From NCBI GenBank assembly GCA_003697105.1, contig RFFQ01000134.1, forward strand, positions 1 through 46,150: a DNA stretch of 46,150 nt, in the 5' to 3' direction. The notes beneath the pieces are model-generated. The model saw only the letters and a program-made list of their open reading frames with translations, had not been told where the DNA came from and did no database searches. The translations under genes were made by a program, and so were the position numbers. Shown in pieces: positions 7,595 to 16,893 of the stretch (position 1 is its first letter; every line of letters begins with the position of its first letter). The DNA is from Gemmatimonadota bacterium. Its GTDB lineage: Bacteria; 4572-55; J002.

Positions 7595-8989
7595 TTAGAA
7601 TTCAGCAGAATTGGGTACTCGCGGGAACGGAATCACATCGCGGATGTTTTTCATTCCGGTGAGATACATCACGGCGCGCTCAAAACCGAGTCCGAAACCT
7701 GCATGGGGTACAGTGCCATATCGCCGTAAATCTAGGTACCACCAATAATCCGGTTGGTGCAACCCCAATTCATCAATGCGTTGGCAGAGGACATCGTAGC
7801 GCTCTTCACGTTGGCTCCCGCCGATGAGTTCTCCCACGCCGGGTACCAGTAAATCCATAGCGGCGACGGTGTTGTTGTCATCGTTGACCCGCATATAAAA
7901 GGCTTTGATGGCTTTTGGATAATTCATTACAAAGACCGGTTTTTTCAACGCAACTTCCGTGAGATAGCGTTCGTGTTCGGTTTGGAGGTCAATACCCCAT
8001 GTGACGGGATAGTCAAATTTCTGGTTAGCTTTTTCCAGCAATTGGATGGCATCGGAATAGTCTAGCCGTTCAAAGCCGCTGTTGAGCATGTGTTCCAGCC
8101 GTTCGATCAGCCCGTTATCAATGAATTTATTGAAAAATTCCATTTCTTCAGGGGCTTTTTCCATCACGTCTTTGACAATATAGCGCACCATGTCCTCTGC
8201 CAGATCGGCATCATCATATAGATCGGCGAAAGCGATTTCTGGCTCAATCATCCACAATTCGGAAATATGGCGGGGCGTGTTGGAGTTTTCTGCCCGAAAA
8301 GCGGGTCCGAAGGTGTACACGTTGGCGAAATTCATACAGAAGGTTTCAACTTCCAGTTGCCCACTCACCGTCAAATTAGTTTCCTTACCGAAAAAATCTT
8401 TAGAGAAATCCACTTCTCCTTTTTCGGTGCGGGGCACGTTCAGCAGATCGAATGTGGTTACCCGGAACATTTCACCGGCGCCTTCGCAATCACTTCCGGT
8501 GATGAGCGGGGTATGCACATAAACAAACCCGCGATCTTGAAAAAAGGAGTGAATGGCGTGGGCAAGTAAACTTCGGACACGAAACACCGCGGTAAAGGTG
8601 TTGGTGCGGGGGCGTAGATGGGCAATGGTTCGTAAAAACTCAAATGAATGGCGCTTTTTCTGTAAAGGGTAGTCCGCATCCGCCAACCCGACGATGGTAA
8701 TTTCGTGAGCTTTAATTTCAAACGCTTGTTTGGCGCCGGGAGATTCGACGACTTCCCCGGTAACTATCAGCGATGAGCCGAGGGTAATTTTAGAGACCGC
8801 TTCAAAATTAGCCAGAGATTCATCAAATACAATTTGGATATTTTTAAAGAAAGAACCGTCGTTGAGTTCAATAAATCCAAACGTTTTGGATAACCGGCTG
8901 GTACGTACCCAACCTTTCAACTGTACGGATTCTCCGATGAGTTTGGTATAAGCTCCTCTAAAAAGCTCTTTTACGGTAATGGGTTTCAC
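7595..8989 (-). CDS. asnS: asparaginyl-tRNA synthetase
   Basis: This class IIb synthetase charges tRNA-Asn with asparagine. The 464 residues have an N-terminal OB-fold anticodon-binding domain (about 1-115; [11 protein letters not shown] and GFIELNDGS are typical) and a catalytic core. Motif 2 reads [14 protein letters not shown]. The AEN..T.RH form separates AsnRS from AspRS, which has AEE or RDED here. Motif 3 is [15 protein letters not shown] near the C terminus, which ends in the characteristic [12 protein letters not shown]. Because AsnRS and AspRS (aspS in this window) are both present, the cell need not depend on tRNA-dependent amidation for Asn-tRNA. The gene follows the large HEAT-repeat carrier by 15 bases and precedes the TPR-like gene. 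Confidence 0.97.
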   Translation of the reverse strand: MKPITVKELFRGAYTKLIGESVQLKGWVRTSRLSKTFGFIELNDGSFFKNIQIVFDESLANFEAVSKITLGSSLIVTGEVVESPGAKQAFEIKAHEITIVGLADADYPLQKKRHSFEFLRTIAHLRPRTNTFTAVFRVRSLLAHAIHSFFQDRGFVYVHTPLITGSDCEGAGEMFRVTTFDLLNVPRTEKGEVDFSKDFFGKETNLTVSGQLEVETFCMNFANVYTFGPAFRAENSNTPRHISELWMIEPEIAFADLYDDADLAEDMVRYIVKDVMEKAPEEMEFFNKFIDNGLIERLEHMLNSGFERLDYSDAIQLLEKANQKFDYPVTWGIDLQTEHERYLTEVALKKPVFVMNYPKAIKAFYMRVNDDNNTVAAMDLLVPGVGELIGGSQREERYDVLCQRIDELGLHQPDYWWYLDLRRYGTVPHAGFGLGFERAVMYLTGMKNIRDVIPFPRVPNSAEF

Positions 8990-9004
8990 GCTTCTCCTCC
9001 TGAA

Positions 9005-11941
9005 TTAAATCAAAACAGTTTTATCGTCTGCTTCCATTTTTGCCAATGCTTCTTCAGCGACTTCCCGAATTAAGGGGTCACTATCCCGTAACGCGGCTTG
9101 GAGTGCCGCGATTTTCTCCCGGCGTTGAAGTTCCCCGATAGCAAAGATGGCACATGCTTTTAGCCAATTATCATTCCCATGCAGCATCAGATCGAGAATT
9201 TCGTCGGTAGAGGGTTGCTTTAATTCCCATCGATTGGCGACGGTGCGTTGCAACTCCTGCGGTGACATTTGGTCGTAAAGCGGGAGCATTAACCGGATGA
9301 GGTCTTGTTCACCGACATTACCAAGGGCTTCCAGTGCATTCGCGCGGGTGCGGCTATCGACATCTCGTCGTTTGAGGAATCGTTCCACGAGCCGCAAAAC
9401 TTGACTGTTCCCCATGGATTCTAAAATCCGCATGACCAACGTTTTGATCTCTTCATTACGGTCTCGCAAGGCTTTGATCAACAGCACAACCGCGCGTTTT
9501 TCGGGTACGCGTTGTAAGGCGGAGATGTACATCACATTTTGGTACGCTTGACGGAGTTCCGTTTGGGCGAACAGCAAAAGAAATTCCTCATTCTCTTTGG
9601 AGCCAATTTTGTTTAGCGCCATAATCACGAATTCTTTAGTACGAACCGGAACGTTCACATCTTTCAGCACATCGACCAATGGGGCGACACTGACTTCACC
9701 CATTGCCGCTAAGGCGTCAATGGCGTTATTTCGGATTTTGGGCGAATCATTTAAGGCATGGATCAAATGGGGGATGGTCTTTGGATTTTGGATCTTCTTC
9801 AAGGCACTGACTGCCACTCGACGGACATCCCGGGACGAATCTTTCAGCATCATTACAAAATCATTTGTGAGTGTGGGGTCCTGGTTTTGGCAGAGCTTTT
9901 CCAAGGCAGAAACGGCTTCATAACGAACTTCCGCCGATACATCCTTGAGGAAGTGCTGTAATAACGGGATGTGCTCCGCATTTTCCGTCTCGCCAATGGC
10001 GTTTACTGCCAACGCGCGGACGGTTGGGTCTGTAGAGGAGTACATCTGTTGCAAGACCTGAAAGGCGTGATCCCGTACGGACTTAATTTTGGACTGCAAC
10101 AAGATTGAGATCACCCGGGACCGGACCACCGGATCCGGGTCTTCTAATAAGCCGAGGAGATAGGTTTCCACGGGTCCACCCAATTTTCCGATAGCAACTG
10201 CCGCTGCCGCCCGAACTTTTTCGGACGGGCTTTTTAAGTATGGCAATAATTGAGGGGAAAGTTCATTAAATCCAAAATTACCCAGCACCTCCAGAATTTT
10301 TTCCTCGATACGGTAACTTTTCTTTTCCATCACATTCAGCAAGGTATCGGCAATCTTGCGGTCTCCCACCTGTCCCAGTACTTCTACGGCGAAAATGCAC
10401 ATTTCTTCGTCTTCTTCATCAAGGGTTTGCACCAGCCGTTTCAGTTCTGCGCCACTAATTTTTGCCACCTCATCGGTATTTACGGAAGTCAAATCTACAT
10501 TTCGATCTTGTAATAACGTGATCAACGAATTCACATACTCCCGTTTTTGGCGCCAACTGAAAAAGCAATACATGATGGCAATGCCCAAACCAAAATAGGT
10601 GATACCTTGCCACGGGAGGGTATTTGCCAGCGCGATATTTTCATTACCGACGGAGAAAATACCGAAAATCAAAATGATAACTCCTGCCGTAATACCCCCA
10701 ATGCGCGAAATCATCTCGATGAATGCCCGCGAACGTCCCCGTAGATTTTGCGGCACGGCGTTGTAAATCATAGATGCCACCGTTGTTTCAATCGCCTTGC
10801 GCAGATTCACCTTGACGAACCGCCCCCAAGCACCTGCAAAGAACAAAGCGGGTACGATTGAAGCCACTTCCGGAGTGACATTATACCACTCAAACACAAA
10901 ACCAAACGGGGCAAATAACTCGGGTGGGGCAAATGGTGCCGCTAGAATTAACAGAAAACAGGACACGGTGACGACCGGATAGATCAGTTTCACCGTCCCC
11001 ACGCCGAACAGCGTCAACAAGCGCGGTACCACAAACAACGGGATGAGGATGGTGAGTAGCTCCGCAAAAGCGGCAAATTGACCCAAAAAACCGGTCAAAG
11101 AGTCCGAATCCCCAAAAGAGGCATCAAACACTTCATTATATTGGTAGCGCAAAATTTCCAGACCCAGTACCATTGCAAAGGTCGCTCCGGCAGTGACTCG
11201 CAACAACGGGGATTTGATGACAAACCGAAACCCCTGCTTGAAGCTTTCCATATTGGAAATTTGGTTGCGTTTACTGGTGCGGCGCTTTTTGGGTGTTTCA
11301 AACCCTTCCAGCGTGGGAAAGACCTGACTGACAAACATCACCAACATCATGTTGGCTATCGTTAAGGCAATACAGAGGAAGTTAAGGTTGCTGGTGCCGC
11401 CCACCGCCGTCACAATAAAAGGCAGACCGAATCCACCCAAAATCATCCCAAAACGTTGACCGGTGGAGACAATGGGAATCAACCGTTTAAACTGGAGGGT
11501 ATCAAAATAAGCAGAGGAATATTTTTCCAGATGTACATCTTGGATGTTGATCATCATCATGATGGCCGCATAGGCGCAGGCATACGCCCCTAAGCGGATT
11601 GCTGTAGAAATTGACGGGTCTAGCTCAGCCGAAATATAGACAAACAGGAGCGTACCAATCGTGCCGGTGAATACAATCAGAAACATACGATGGCTGCGGA
11701 TGGAGTCCGCCAGCGCCGTATAAGGCATCATCCCCACAATCTGAAAAAGTGCCTGAAACATCATCACGTAGGGTAAATTCTTTGCCCCAAATTCCTTCAA
11801 AAAGACGGATTGGATGCTACTGTTGACAAAAACAAACACTAACCCAATCAAAAAATTGATTAGGAAAAAACTAAATACGCGCCCTTCTTCTCCAGCGCGT
11901 ATTTTGAACCATCGATTGAGTAGGTCTGTAATGAGTTTCAT
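9005..11941 (-). CDS. nucleotide-translocase-like MFS membrane carrier with a C-terminal HEAT-repeat domain
   Basis: From the ATG at 11941 the protein has 978 residues; an in-frame GTG at 12007 would add 22, and neither start has a clear ribosome site. Residues 1 to about 490 form around a dozen membrane spans in the style of the major facilitator superfamily, most like the plastid/Chlamydia ATP:ADP translocase (NTT) branch. Residues of about 510-970 are soluble and made of a dozen or so HEAT-type helical repeats (for example EEKILEVLGNFGFNELSPQL, then SEKVRAAAAVAIGKLGG). HEAT repeats usually bind proteins, so the tail may couple transport to a cytoplasmic partner. Substrate is unknown; nucleotides are suggested only by the resemblance. 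It heads the transcript leading into asnS and has a strong promoter. Confidence 0.8.
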   Translation of the reverse strand: MKLITDLLNRWFKIRAGEEGRVFSFFLINFLIGLVFVFVNSSIQSVFLKEFGAKNLPYVMMFQALFQIVGMMPYTALADSIRSHRMFLIVFTGTIGTLLFVYISAELDPSISTAIRLGAYACAYAAIMMMINIQDVHLEKYSSAYFDTLQFKRLIPIVSTGQRFGMILGGFGLPFIVTAVGGTSNLNFLCIALTIANMMLVMFVSQVFPTLEGFETPKKRRTSKRNQISNMESFKQGFRFVIKSPLLRVTAGATFAMVLGLEILRYQYNEVFDASFGDSDSLTGFLGQFAAFAELLTILIPLFVVPRLLTLFGVGTVKLIYPVVTVSCFLLILAAPFAPPELFAPFGFVFEWYNVTPEVASIVPALFFAGAWGRFVKVNLRKAIETTVASMIYNAVPQNLRGRSRAFIEMISRIGGITAGVIILIFGIFSVGNENIALANTLPWQGITYFGLGIAIMYCFFSWRQKREYVNSLITLLQDRNVDLTSVNTDEVAKISGAELKRLVQTLDEEDEEMCIFAVEVLGQVGDRKIADTLLNVMEKKSYRIEEKILEVLGNFGFNELSPQLLPYLKSPSEKVRAAAAVAIGKLGGPVETYLLGLLEDPDPVVRSRVISILLQSKIKSVRDHAFQVLQQMYSSTDPTVRALAVNAIGETENAEHIPLLQHFLKDVSAEVRYEAVSALEKLCQNQDPTLTNDFVMMLKDSSRDVRRVAVSALKKIQNPKTIPHLIHALNDSPKIRNNAIDALAAMGEVSVAPLVDVLKDVNVPVRTKEFVIMALNKIGSKENEEFLLLFAQTELRQAYQNVMYISALQRVPEKRAVVLLIKALRDRNEEIKTLVMRILESMGNSQVLRLVERFLKRRDVDSRTRANALEALGNVGEQDLIRLMLPLYDQMSPQELQRTVANRWELKQPSTDEILDLMLHGNDNWLKACAIFAIGELQRREKIAALQAALRDSDPLIREVAEEALAKMEADDKTVLI

Positions 11942-12057
11942 CCCAAGAACGGCTTTATTAAGCTCCAAAATGGAATCCAGACATGCCGGCTTTTCAAAAT
12001 TTGACACGTCTGGAGTAGCGGCTTATGCTAAAAACTATTTAGGCAGAATTAGTTGCG

Positions 12058-12086
12058 AATATACCATGTTACCCAAGGGTTGTCAA
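12058..12086 (-). promoter_or_regulatory. strong promoter for the HEAT-repeat carrier and asnS unit
   Basis: The minus strand shows TTGACA (12081-12086), a 17-base spacer and TATATT (12058-12063), nearly consensus for the housekeeping sigma factor. Transcription would begin about 12051, upstream of both candidate start codons. Confidence 0.7.
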
Positions 12087-12241
12087 CAAGATAAACCATT
12101 GGCAATTTTAATTTAAACCTTCTCAAAATGGCAGGGTCTGAACAAATACATCGCGAACATGGCGGTAATTCACTGTTCATCACTATTTATCACCGGGCAT
12201 TTTTGCTCTCTCAATTCCTAACTTTAACAAGGAGGTGTTTC

Positions 12242-13111
12242 ATGCGTAATCTGTTTTATCTTTCGTTGGTGACGCTTTTAGCGCTGGTACTGTGGAGCTG
12301 TGATCAAAGTGATTCCACATCAACGGTACTTGGCGCGACAGACACCGATCTGGCGGCAGATAATGCCGCAATTGAAACTCTGATCGCAGAAGATGTGGAC
12401 TTGCCGACGGAATTTCGGGATTTTGACGGCGCGATGGCAACCCGCACAGACGGCAAAATCGAACTGAGCGAAATCGCTACAGCTATTAATCCCGTCCGGT
12501 TCGGGCGCCAGATCACACACCGTACCGTTACGTACGAGATTGAATACGCAGACCGGAATCATGCCCATGTCGTCCAGACTATCACCGTGGAAGGGATTTT
12601 CCACATCCTCACGGCGGATTCCCTGCATATTGAAAAGCCCTTTATGGATACGGGTCATCGCCAATTTGATGTGGTGCGTGCTGGACAAGCCGGTGACCAC
12701 CGGCGGGGCTGGCGTATCACCGCTTTTAGCGGGATGGAATTTACGACTCCAGACGGTGCGGTTGACATCGTGCAAATGCATCTAGTCGCCGGTGACATTG
12801 ATACCACCCTCACGGGTGTTTCAGACCTCGTGGCGCGGCAGGACATCCTAACATTACCGCCGGATACGGAGGTCACTTTGACGGTTTCCACCACCCACCT
12901 AAATGACCTGCTCTTCCTCCACCATCGTTGGTGGCACCGCCGCGCTTTTGAAACCAACGACGATGGTACATATTCCTTAACATGGCGTACTCCACGCCGG
13001 GCGGGTGTGTACCATTTTACGTTGGATGCCATATCCAACGGAACACTCCTAGATGACCAATTACCGTATGCGGCAAACGGCTGGGGAATTCCATACCGAA
13101 TTTTGCCGTAA
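12242..13111 (+). CDS. exported lipoprotein of unknown function
   Basis: The ATG at 12242 sits just after a perfect AAGGAGG ribosome site, which decides the start over upstream in-frame Met codons. The 289-residue product begins with a lipoprotein signal (MRNLFYLSLVTLLALVLWSC) whose lipobox ends in a Cys at position 20, so it is probably membrane-anchored. Asp and Ser follow the lipidated Cys, and the next residues are a Ser/Thr/Asp-rich linker. The rest is beta-rich (YEIEYADRNHAHVVQTITVEG; LPPDTEVTLTVSTTHLNDLLF), and the segment LFLHHRWWHRRAFE is unusually rich in His, Arg and Trp. I recognise no family. It is a single-gene unit closed by a clear terminator. Confidence 0.8.
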   Translation: MRNLFYLSLVTLLALVLWSCDQSDSTSTVLGATDTDLAADNAAIETLIAEDVDLPTEFRDFDGAMATRTDGKIELSEIATAINPVRFGRQITHRTVTYEIEYADRNHAHVVQTITVEGIFHILTADSLHIEKPFMDTGHRQFDVVRAGQAGDHRRGWRITAFSGMEFTTPDGAVDIVQMHLVAGDIDTTLTGVSDLVARQDILTLPPDTEVTLTVSTTHLNDLLFLHHRWWHRRAFETNDDGTYSLTWRTPRRAGVYHFTLDAISNGTLLDDQLPYAANGWGIPYRILP

Positions 13112-13142
13112 TGTCTCCGGTGACATTGTCTGAAAGAAAAAG

Positions 13143-13176
13143 AACCCTGTCATTCAGAAAAATGGCAGGGTTTTTC
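13143..13176 (+). terminator. intrinsic terminator after the lipoprotein gene
   Basis: A 12-bp stem with one G-T pair (13143-13154 with 13161-13172) closes a six-base loop and is followed by a T run (TTTTT, 13171-13175). This is a textbook rho-independent terminator 31 bases after the stop codon. Confidence 0.85.
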
Positions 13177-13178
13177 GC

Positions 13179-13207
13179 TTGTCATGAGGGGTTAGATCGT
13201 TTATTTT
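13179..13207 (+). promoter_or_regulatory. candidate promoter for the 241-residue membrane protein
   Basis: TTGTCA (13179-13184), a 17-base spacer and TATTTT (13202-13207) lie just after the terminator and about 55 bases before the ATG. Confidence 0.5.
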
Positions 13208-13262
13208 AGCCCATTATGGAGATTACCTCAACGAGTTTGGTCTGATAAATGGGAGAAATGAT

Positions 13263-13988
13263 ATGGTCCAGCGTATTTTTGTCTTTATCCTCTGTATTTT
13301 TATTGCGTTGATTATACTCCCATCCAGCAATAGCACTCTGAAAGTGACTGTAGGCATACTTTCTTTGGTGGTGCTAATCGTGGTTGCTTCCACCGGAAAA
13401 CCAATAGATAAGTGGGCGGGGGGGTTACTGTTCCTTCTGATCGTCTGTTTAACGGTGTTTATCCTGTGGAAAGTACTCTTCCAGAATGGCCGGCAGGCGA
13501 TATTCACAACCGCTGAATTTGCCGACTATCAACTAGAATATCTTTCCCGTGTCCCCGAGGCGAAGGCGTACATCTCCATTAAAGCGAACACCCGTCCGGC
13601 TCGACGCCGGACGGTGATTTGGTTGCCGCTGTGGTTTCATCAGTATAAAGCCTTAAAACAGGTTTTCCACAAAGAAGAATTAGACCGCGGTTACAACATC
13701 TTAATGGAAAAAAAAGCGGAATGGACGTGGAAACGAGGGTTGTTAATCCTTATCTCGTTGGTTTTGCTGATATTTCTCAATGGAACTCGTTACTACGAGC
13801 GCATCCGCCGGAGTGGGTCTCGTATCCTACTGTTGATGAGTATTTTTATTGTGGAATTTGGCTTGATGCTGTTTCTGATCGGATATGATTTGATGACGCC
13901 CATGCGATGGGTCTTATTTTTCCATTCCTTACTGGCAATCGGAATTATCGCCTTGGGTATCAAACAGATGCGACGAGACACAGCTTAA
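13263..13988 (+). CDS. integral membrane protein of unknown function
   Basis: This 241-residue protein has about six predicted membrane spans in two groups. The first three lie within residues 1-75 (starting VQRIFVFILCIFIALIILP), and the other three lie between about 160 and 235. They are separated by a basic cytosolic or periplasmic loop (about 80-155) with ISIKANTRPARRRTVIWLPLWFHQYK. I recognise no family motif or catalytic residue. It is transcribed alone. Its stop codon overlaps, on the opposite strand, the stop codon of the FHA gene (shared TTAA), leaving no room for a separate terminator. It could be a lipid- or transport-related membrane protein, but nothing in the sequence decides that. 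Confidence 0.75.
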   Translation: MVQRIFVFILCIFIALIILPSSNSTLKVTVGILSLVVLIVVASTGKPIDKWAGGLLFLLIVCLTVFILWKVLFQNGRQAIFTTAEFADYQLEYLSRVPEAKAYISIKANTRPARRRTVIWLPLWFHQYKALKQVFHKEELDRGYNILMEKKAEWTWKRGLLILISLVLLIFLNGTRYYERIRRSGSRILLLMSIFIVEFGLMLFLIGYDLMTPMRWVLFFHSLLAIGIIALGIKQMRRDTA

Positions 13989-15139
13989 TGGGTGGAGAGG
14001 GTCATTCGCGTACTTTTCCCCAGCACGATCCGATCCCCATTCATCAACGGTACCGCACCTTGACATGCTTCCTCATTGACAAACGTTCCGTTACGACTGT
14101 TATTGTCACAAATCCAGAACCCCCCTTTCTCATGCCGGATTTTTGCATGAACTCGCGAAACCAATCGATCCACAATCTGAATTGGATTTGTTGCTTCCCG
14201 GCCGAGCGTACATTCATTACGGATGATTAAATAAGTACGGTTCTGCGGTTTTCCCGTCCGGATCGTAATTTTGGCGACAGGCAACTGATCTGCCGGATGG
14301 GTCAACAGGGTAACGTTTAGTGCCACAAATTCCGGTGTTCCCAATTTTCCTAAGCGGATTTCATCTCCATCGTGGATTGGGGTTGGCTGGTTGACGAGAA
14401 TATTTTCCGCATTTCGTACCACCCAAACATAATGCTCGGTTTCCCCTCGTGAGACCTCAAACACTTGCTCCTCCAAAAGATAGTGTAACGTCGCGTGAAG
14501 CGGGCTTAAATACGCTTTATCATGGTCTCCCCGAACAAAAATATCGCTCTCCCGGCCCCCCTGATCATTTTTACCGATAGTGACCTGATCTTTTGCAAGG
14601 ATACAAAACTCGGTAGAATGGTTTTCTACCTGAAGCGTGATCTGGCGGGTCACAAATCCTTTTAACCCCAACAATTGGTGCGGATTTTTCTGGCGAATAC
14701 TCGGACGCTCGGTAAATAATCGATCTGAAATCTGCTGCAGATGATTTTTGATCGCGGAAACAAAATCAAACTGTTGCCGGCGGCTACGCAGCAGTCGCCC
14801 GCAGGTTTCGAGTTGTTTAATGTGATGGTTAACCGGCTCTACATCGTAGTGTCCTTTTCCTTCTTCCACTTGGCGGCAATAGCGGATTGCTTCGGTATAA
14901 TCCCGTGCAATTTTCTCAAAAATACGGGCATCAAAATCCCGGTCGTGTTCTGCCAAAATCCGTTTTTCATCCAATCGCTTGGCGACATCATCTTCTGGAT
15001 CGGCGCAGTACTGGACTGCCTGCTGATAGCAAAACCACCGGTCAAATAAGGAACGGCTGGCATCCCCGGCACGTTCAATTTCTAACGGATTCCAGGATGC
15101 CAACGCCGGATGTACCTGAATTGTTTCGGTCAACCTCAT
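13985..15139 (-). CDS. protein with two FHA domains
   Basis: FHA domains bind phosphothreonine peptides and typically act in Ser/Thr-kinase signalling or secretion-system control. From the ATG at 15139 (GAGGG ribosome site) the protein has 384 residues. Residues 1-150 are helical and charged. The first FHA domain (about 178-268) is divergent: it lacks the GRE and NG signature. The second (about 299-382) is canonical, with GRE at 313-315, SRVHAK at 328-333 and NSRNGTFVN at 347-355, the residues that contact phosphothreonine. There is no signal peptide or membrane span. No Ser/Thr kinase is in the window; the nearest possible functional relative is the ABC-2 permease at 21.9 kb, because FHA-ABC fusions exist, but the two are far apart. 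Confidence 0.88.
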   Translation of the reverse strand: MRLTETIQVHPALASWNPLEIERAGDASRSLFDRWFCYQQAVQYCADPEDDVAKRLDEKRILAEHDRDFDARIFEKIARDYTEAIRYCRQVEEGKGHYDVEPVNHHIKQLETCGRLLRSRRQQFDFVSAIKNHLQQISDRLFTERPSIRQKNPHQLLGLKGFVTRQITLQVENHSTEFCILAKDQVTIGKNDQGGRESDIFVRGDHDKAYLSPLHATLHYLLEEQVFEVSRGETEHYVWVVRNAENILVNQPTPIHDGDEIRLGKLGTPEFVALNVTLLTHPADQLPVAKITIRTGKPQNRTYLIIRNECTLGREATNPIQIVDRLVSRVHAKIRHEKGGFWICDNNSRNGTFVNEEACQGAVPLMNGDRIVLGKSTRMTLSTH

Positions 15140-15239
15140 GGCTATTACCCTCAATAACACATAAGAAATCAATTTGTTACAGATAAATTTTAATCTAATA
15201 CAATCTCAATCAGGGAGCAAGCCATAAATTGAAAAGAGC

Positions 15240-15268
15240 TTGATTTTATCAGGGGGATCGGGTAATAT
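15240..15268 (+). promoter_or_regulatory. candidate promoter for malQ
   Basis: TTGATT (15240-15245), a 17-base spacer and TAATAT (15263-15268) end about 54 bases before the malQ start codon. It points away from the FHA gene, whose own promoter I could not place. Confidence 0.5.
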
Positions 15269-15321
15269 ACCTCAAGTGTAAATGGGTATTTTTAGTTGAT
15301 GACACTTAATTTGGAGCGATT

Positions 15322-16818
15322 ATGGAATTTCCGCGAGCCTGTGGGATTCTGCTACATCCCACCTCTCTGCCCTCCCGGTTTGGGATCGGTGATTTGGGTC
15401 AAGCGGCGTATGCGTTTGTTGATTTTTTGGAAGAGAGTGGGGCTAAACTGTGGCAAGTACTCCCTTTGGGGCACACCAGTTATGGGGATTCACCTTACTT
15501 TTGCGTATCCGCATTTGCGGGCAATCCTTTGTTGGTCAGCCCGGAGATGTTAGTCGAAGATGGCTTATTGGATGAGGCTGACCTGACAGATGTTCCTGAT
15601 TTTCCGGTGAATCGGGTTGATTACGGATGGGTGATCGACTATAAATTTAAATTATTGCGTAAATCATTCGATTATTTCCAGAAACAGGGGGAAAGCCGGT
15701 TGAGAGATCAGTTCTTCCGCTTTACAGAAGACCCGGCAACCCACTGGTGGATGGATGATTTTACGCTGTTTATGGCGATTAAAGCGAAACATGATGGCAA
15801 AAGCTGGTTGGAATGGGAGGACAAATACCGGAGACGAGACCCCCGTACCATGGAGCATATCCGCCAAGCGGAAGAAGAGACTATCGAATTCCAAAAATAT
15901 ATGCAGTATCTATTTTTCCGCCAATGGACGGCTGTCCGAAATTATGCCCATGAAAAAGGGATTCAAATCATTGGGGATATTCCCATTTTTGTTGCCATGG
16001 ATAGTGCTGATACGTGGGCAAATCCCGACCTGTTCTATTTTGACTCAGACCTGCATCCCACGGTGGTTGCCGGTGTTCCACCGGATTATTTCAGCCAAAC
16101 GGGGCAGTTGTGGGGCAATCCACTTTACCGCTGGGATGTAAATGAGCAACATGGTTACTACTGGTGGATCGAGCGCTTTAAAATGGCATTTGCCATGTAC
16201 GACCGTATCCGGATCGATCACTTTCGGGGATTTGAGGCGTACTGGGAAATCCCCGCCGGCGCAGAAACTGCCGTTAAAGGACGCTGGGTGAAGGGACCCA
16301 ATGAGCGGCTCTTCTTCGCCGTGCAGCAGGTGTTAGGAGATTTACCCATTATTGCGGAAGATTTAGGAGTTATCACGCCCGAAGTGGAGTGCCTGCGCGA
16401 TATGTTTGACTTCCCCGGCATGAAAATCTTACAATTTGCGTTTGATGGCGACCCCCACAACGCCTATCTCCCTCATAACCATGTGCAAAATTGTGTGGTT
16501 TACACCGGCACACATGACAACGAGACCATGATGGGGTGGTTTAAATCATTACCGGCATCCGACCAGCAATACGTGCTGGAATATCTGAATCCGAAAACGA
16601 AAAAAGACTTACATTGGCATTTTGTACGAAGCGCGCTGGCTTCCGTCGCGGATACAGTGATTATCCCGTTACAAGACCTGTTGGGCTTAGGTAGTTCTGC
16701 CCGCATGAACACGCCTTCTATTGAAAAAGGGAATTGGCGCTGGCGGTTCACCGAAGATAAGCTTACAAAGCCCCTTGCCACCCGGCTGAAAAAGCTGGTT
16801 ACGTTGTATGGGCGTTAA
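15322..16818 (+). CDS. malQ: 4-alpha-glucanotransferase (amylomaltase)
   Basis: MalQ (GH77) transfers alpha-1,4-glucan segments between maltodextrins or to glucose, in the cytoplasm, during glycogen or maltodextrin metabolism. The 498 residues match the common bacterial size. The N terminus has the family opening (ACGILLHPTSLPSRFGIGDLG). The catalytic nucleophile region is RIDHFRGFEAYWEIP at about 295-309, the acid/base Glu is in IAEDLG at about 344-349, and THDNET lies near 396. A GGAG ribosome site precedes the ATG. It is followed in the same direction by the Nramp-like gene after 75 bases. Two sugar-type ABC permeases lie at 23-25 kb and could feed it maltodextrins, but nothing shows their substrate. 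Confidence 0.96.
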   Translation: MEFPRACGILLHPTSLPSRFGIGDLGQAAYAFVDFLEESGAKLWQVLPLGHTSYGDSPYFCVSAFAGNPLLVSPEMLVEDGLLDEADLTDVPDFPVNRVDYGWVIDYKFKLLRKSFDYFQKQGESRLRDQFFRFTEDPATHWWMDDFTLFMAIKAKHDGKSWLEWEDKYRRRDPRTMEHIRQAEEETIEFQKYMQYLFFRQWTAVRNYAHEKGIQIIGDIPIFVAMDSADTWANPDLFYFDSDLHPTVVAGVPPDYFSQTGQLWGNPLYRWDVNEQHGYYWWIERFKMAFAMYDRIRIDHFRGFEAYWEIPAGAETAVKGRWVKGPNERLFFAVQQVLGDLPIIAEDLGVITPEVECLRDMFDFPGMKILQFAFDGDPHNAYLPHNHVQNCVVYTGTHDNETMMGWFKSLPASDQQYVLEYLNPKTKKDLHWHFVRSALASVADTVIIPLQDLLGLGSSARMNTPSIEKGNWRWRFTEDKLTKPLATRLKKLVTLYGR

Positions 16819-16893
16819 GGGTGTACATCACTTACCATCCACATTTTTTTCTAACCCACATATCCCAATACCCTCACCATTGGAGGAAAATCG

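Noticed and set aside
12655-13038. 127-codon minus-strand frame
   Set aside because: It is a shadow of the lipoprotein gene, which has a perfect ribosome site and signal peptide.
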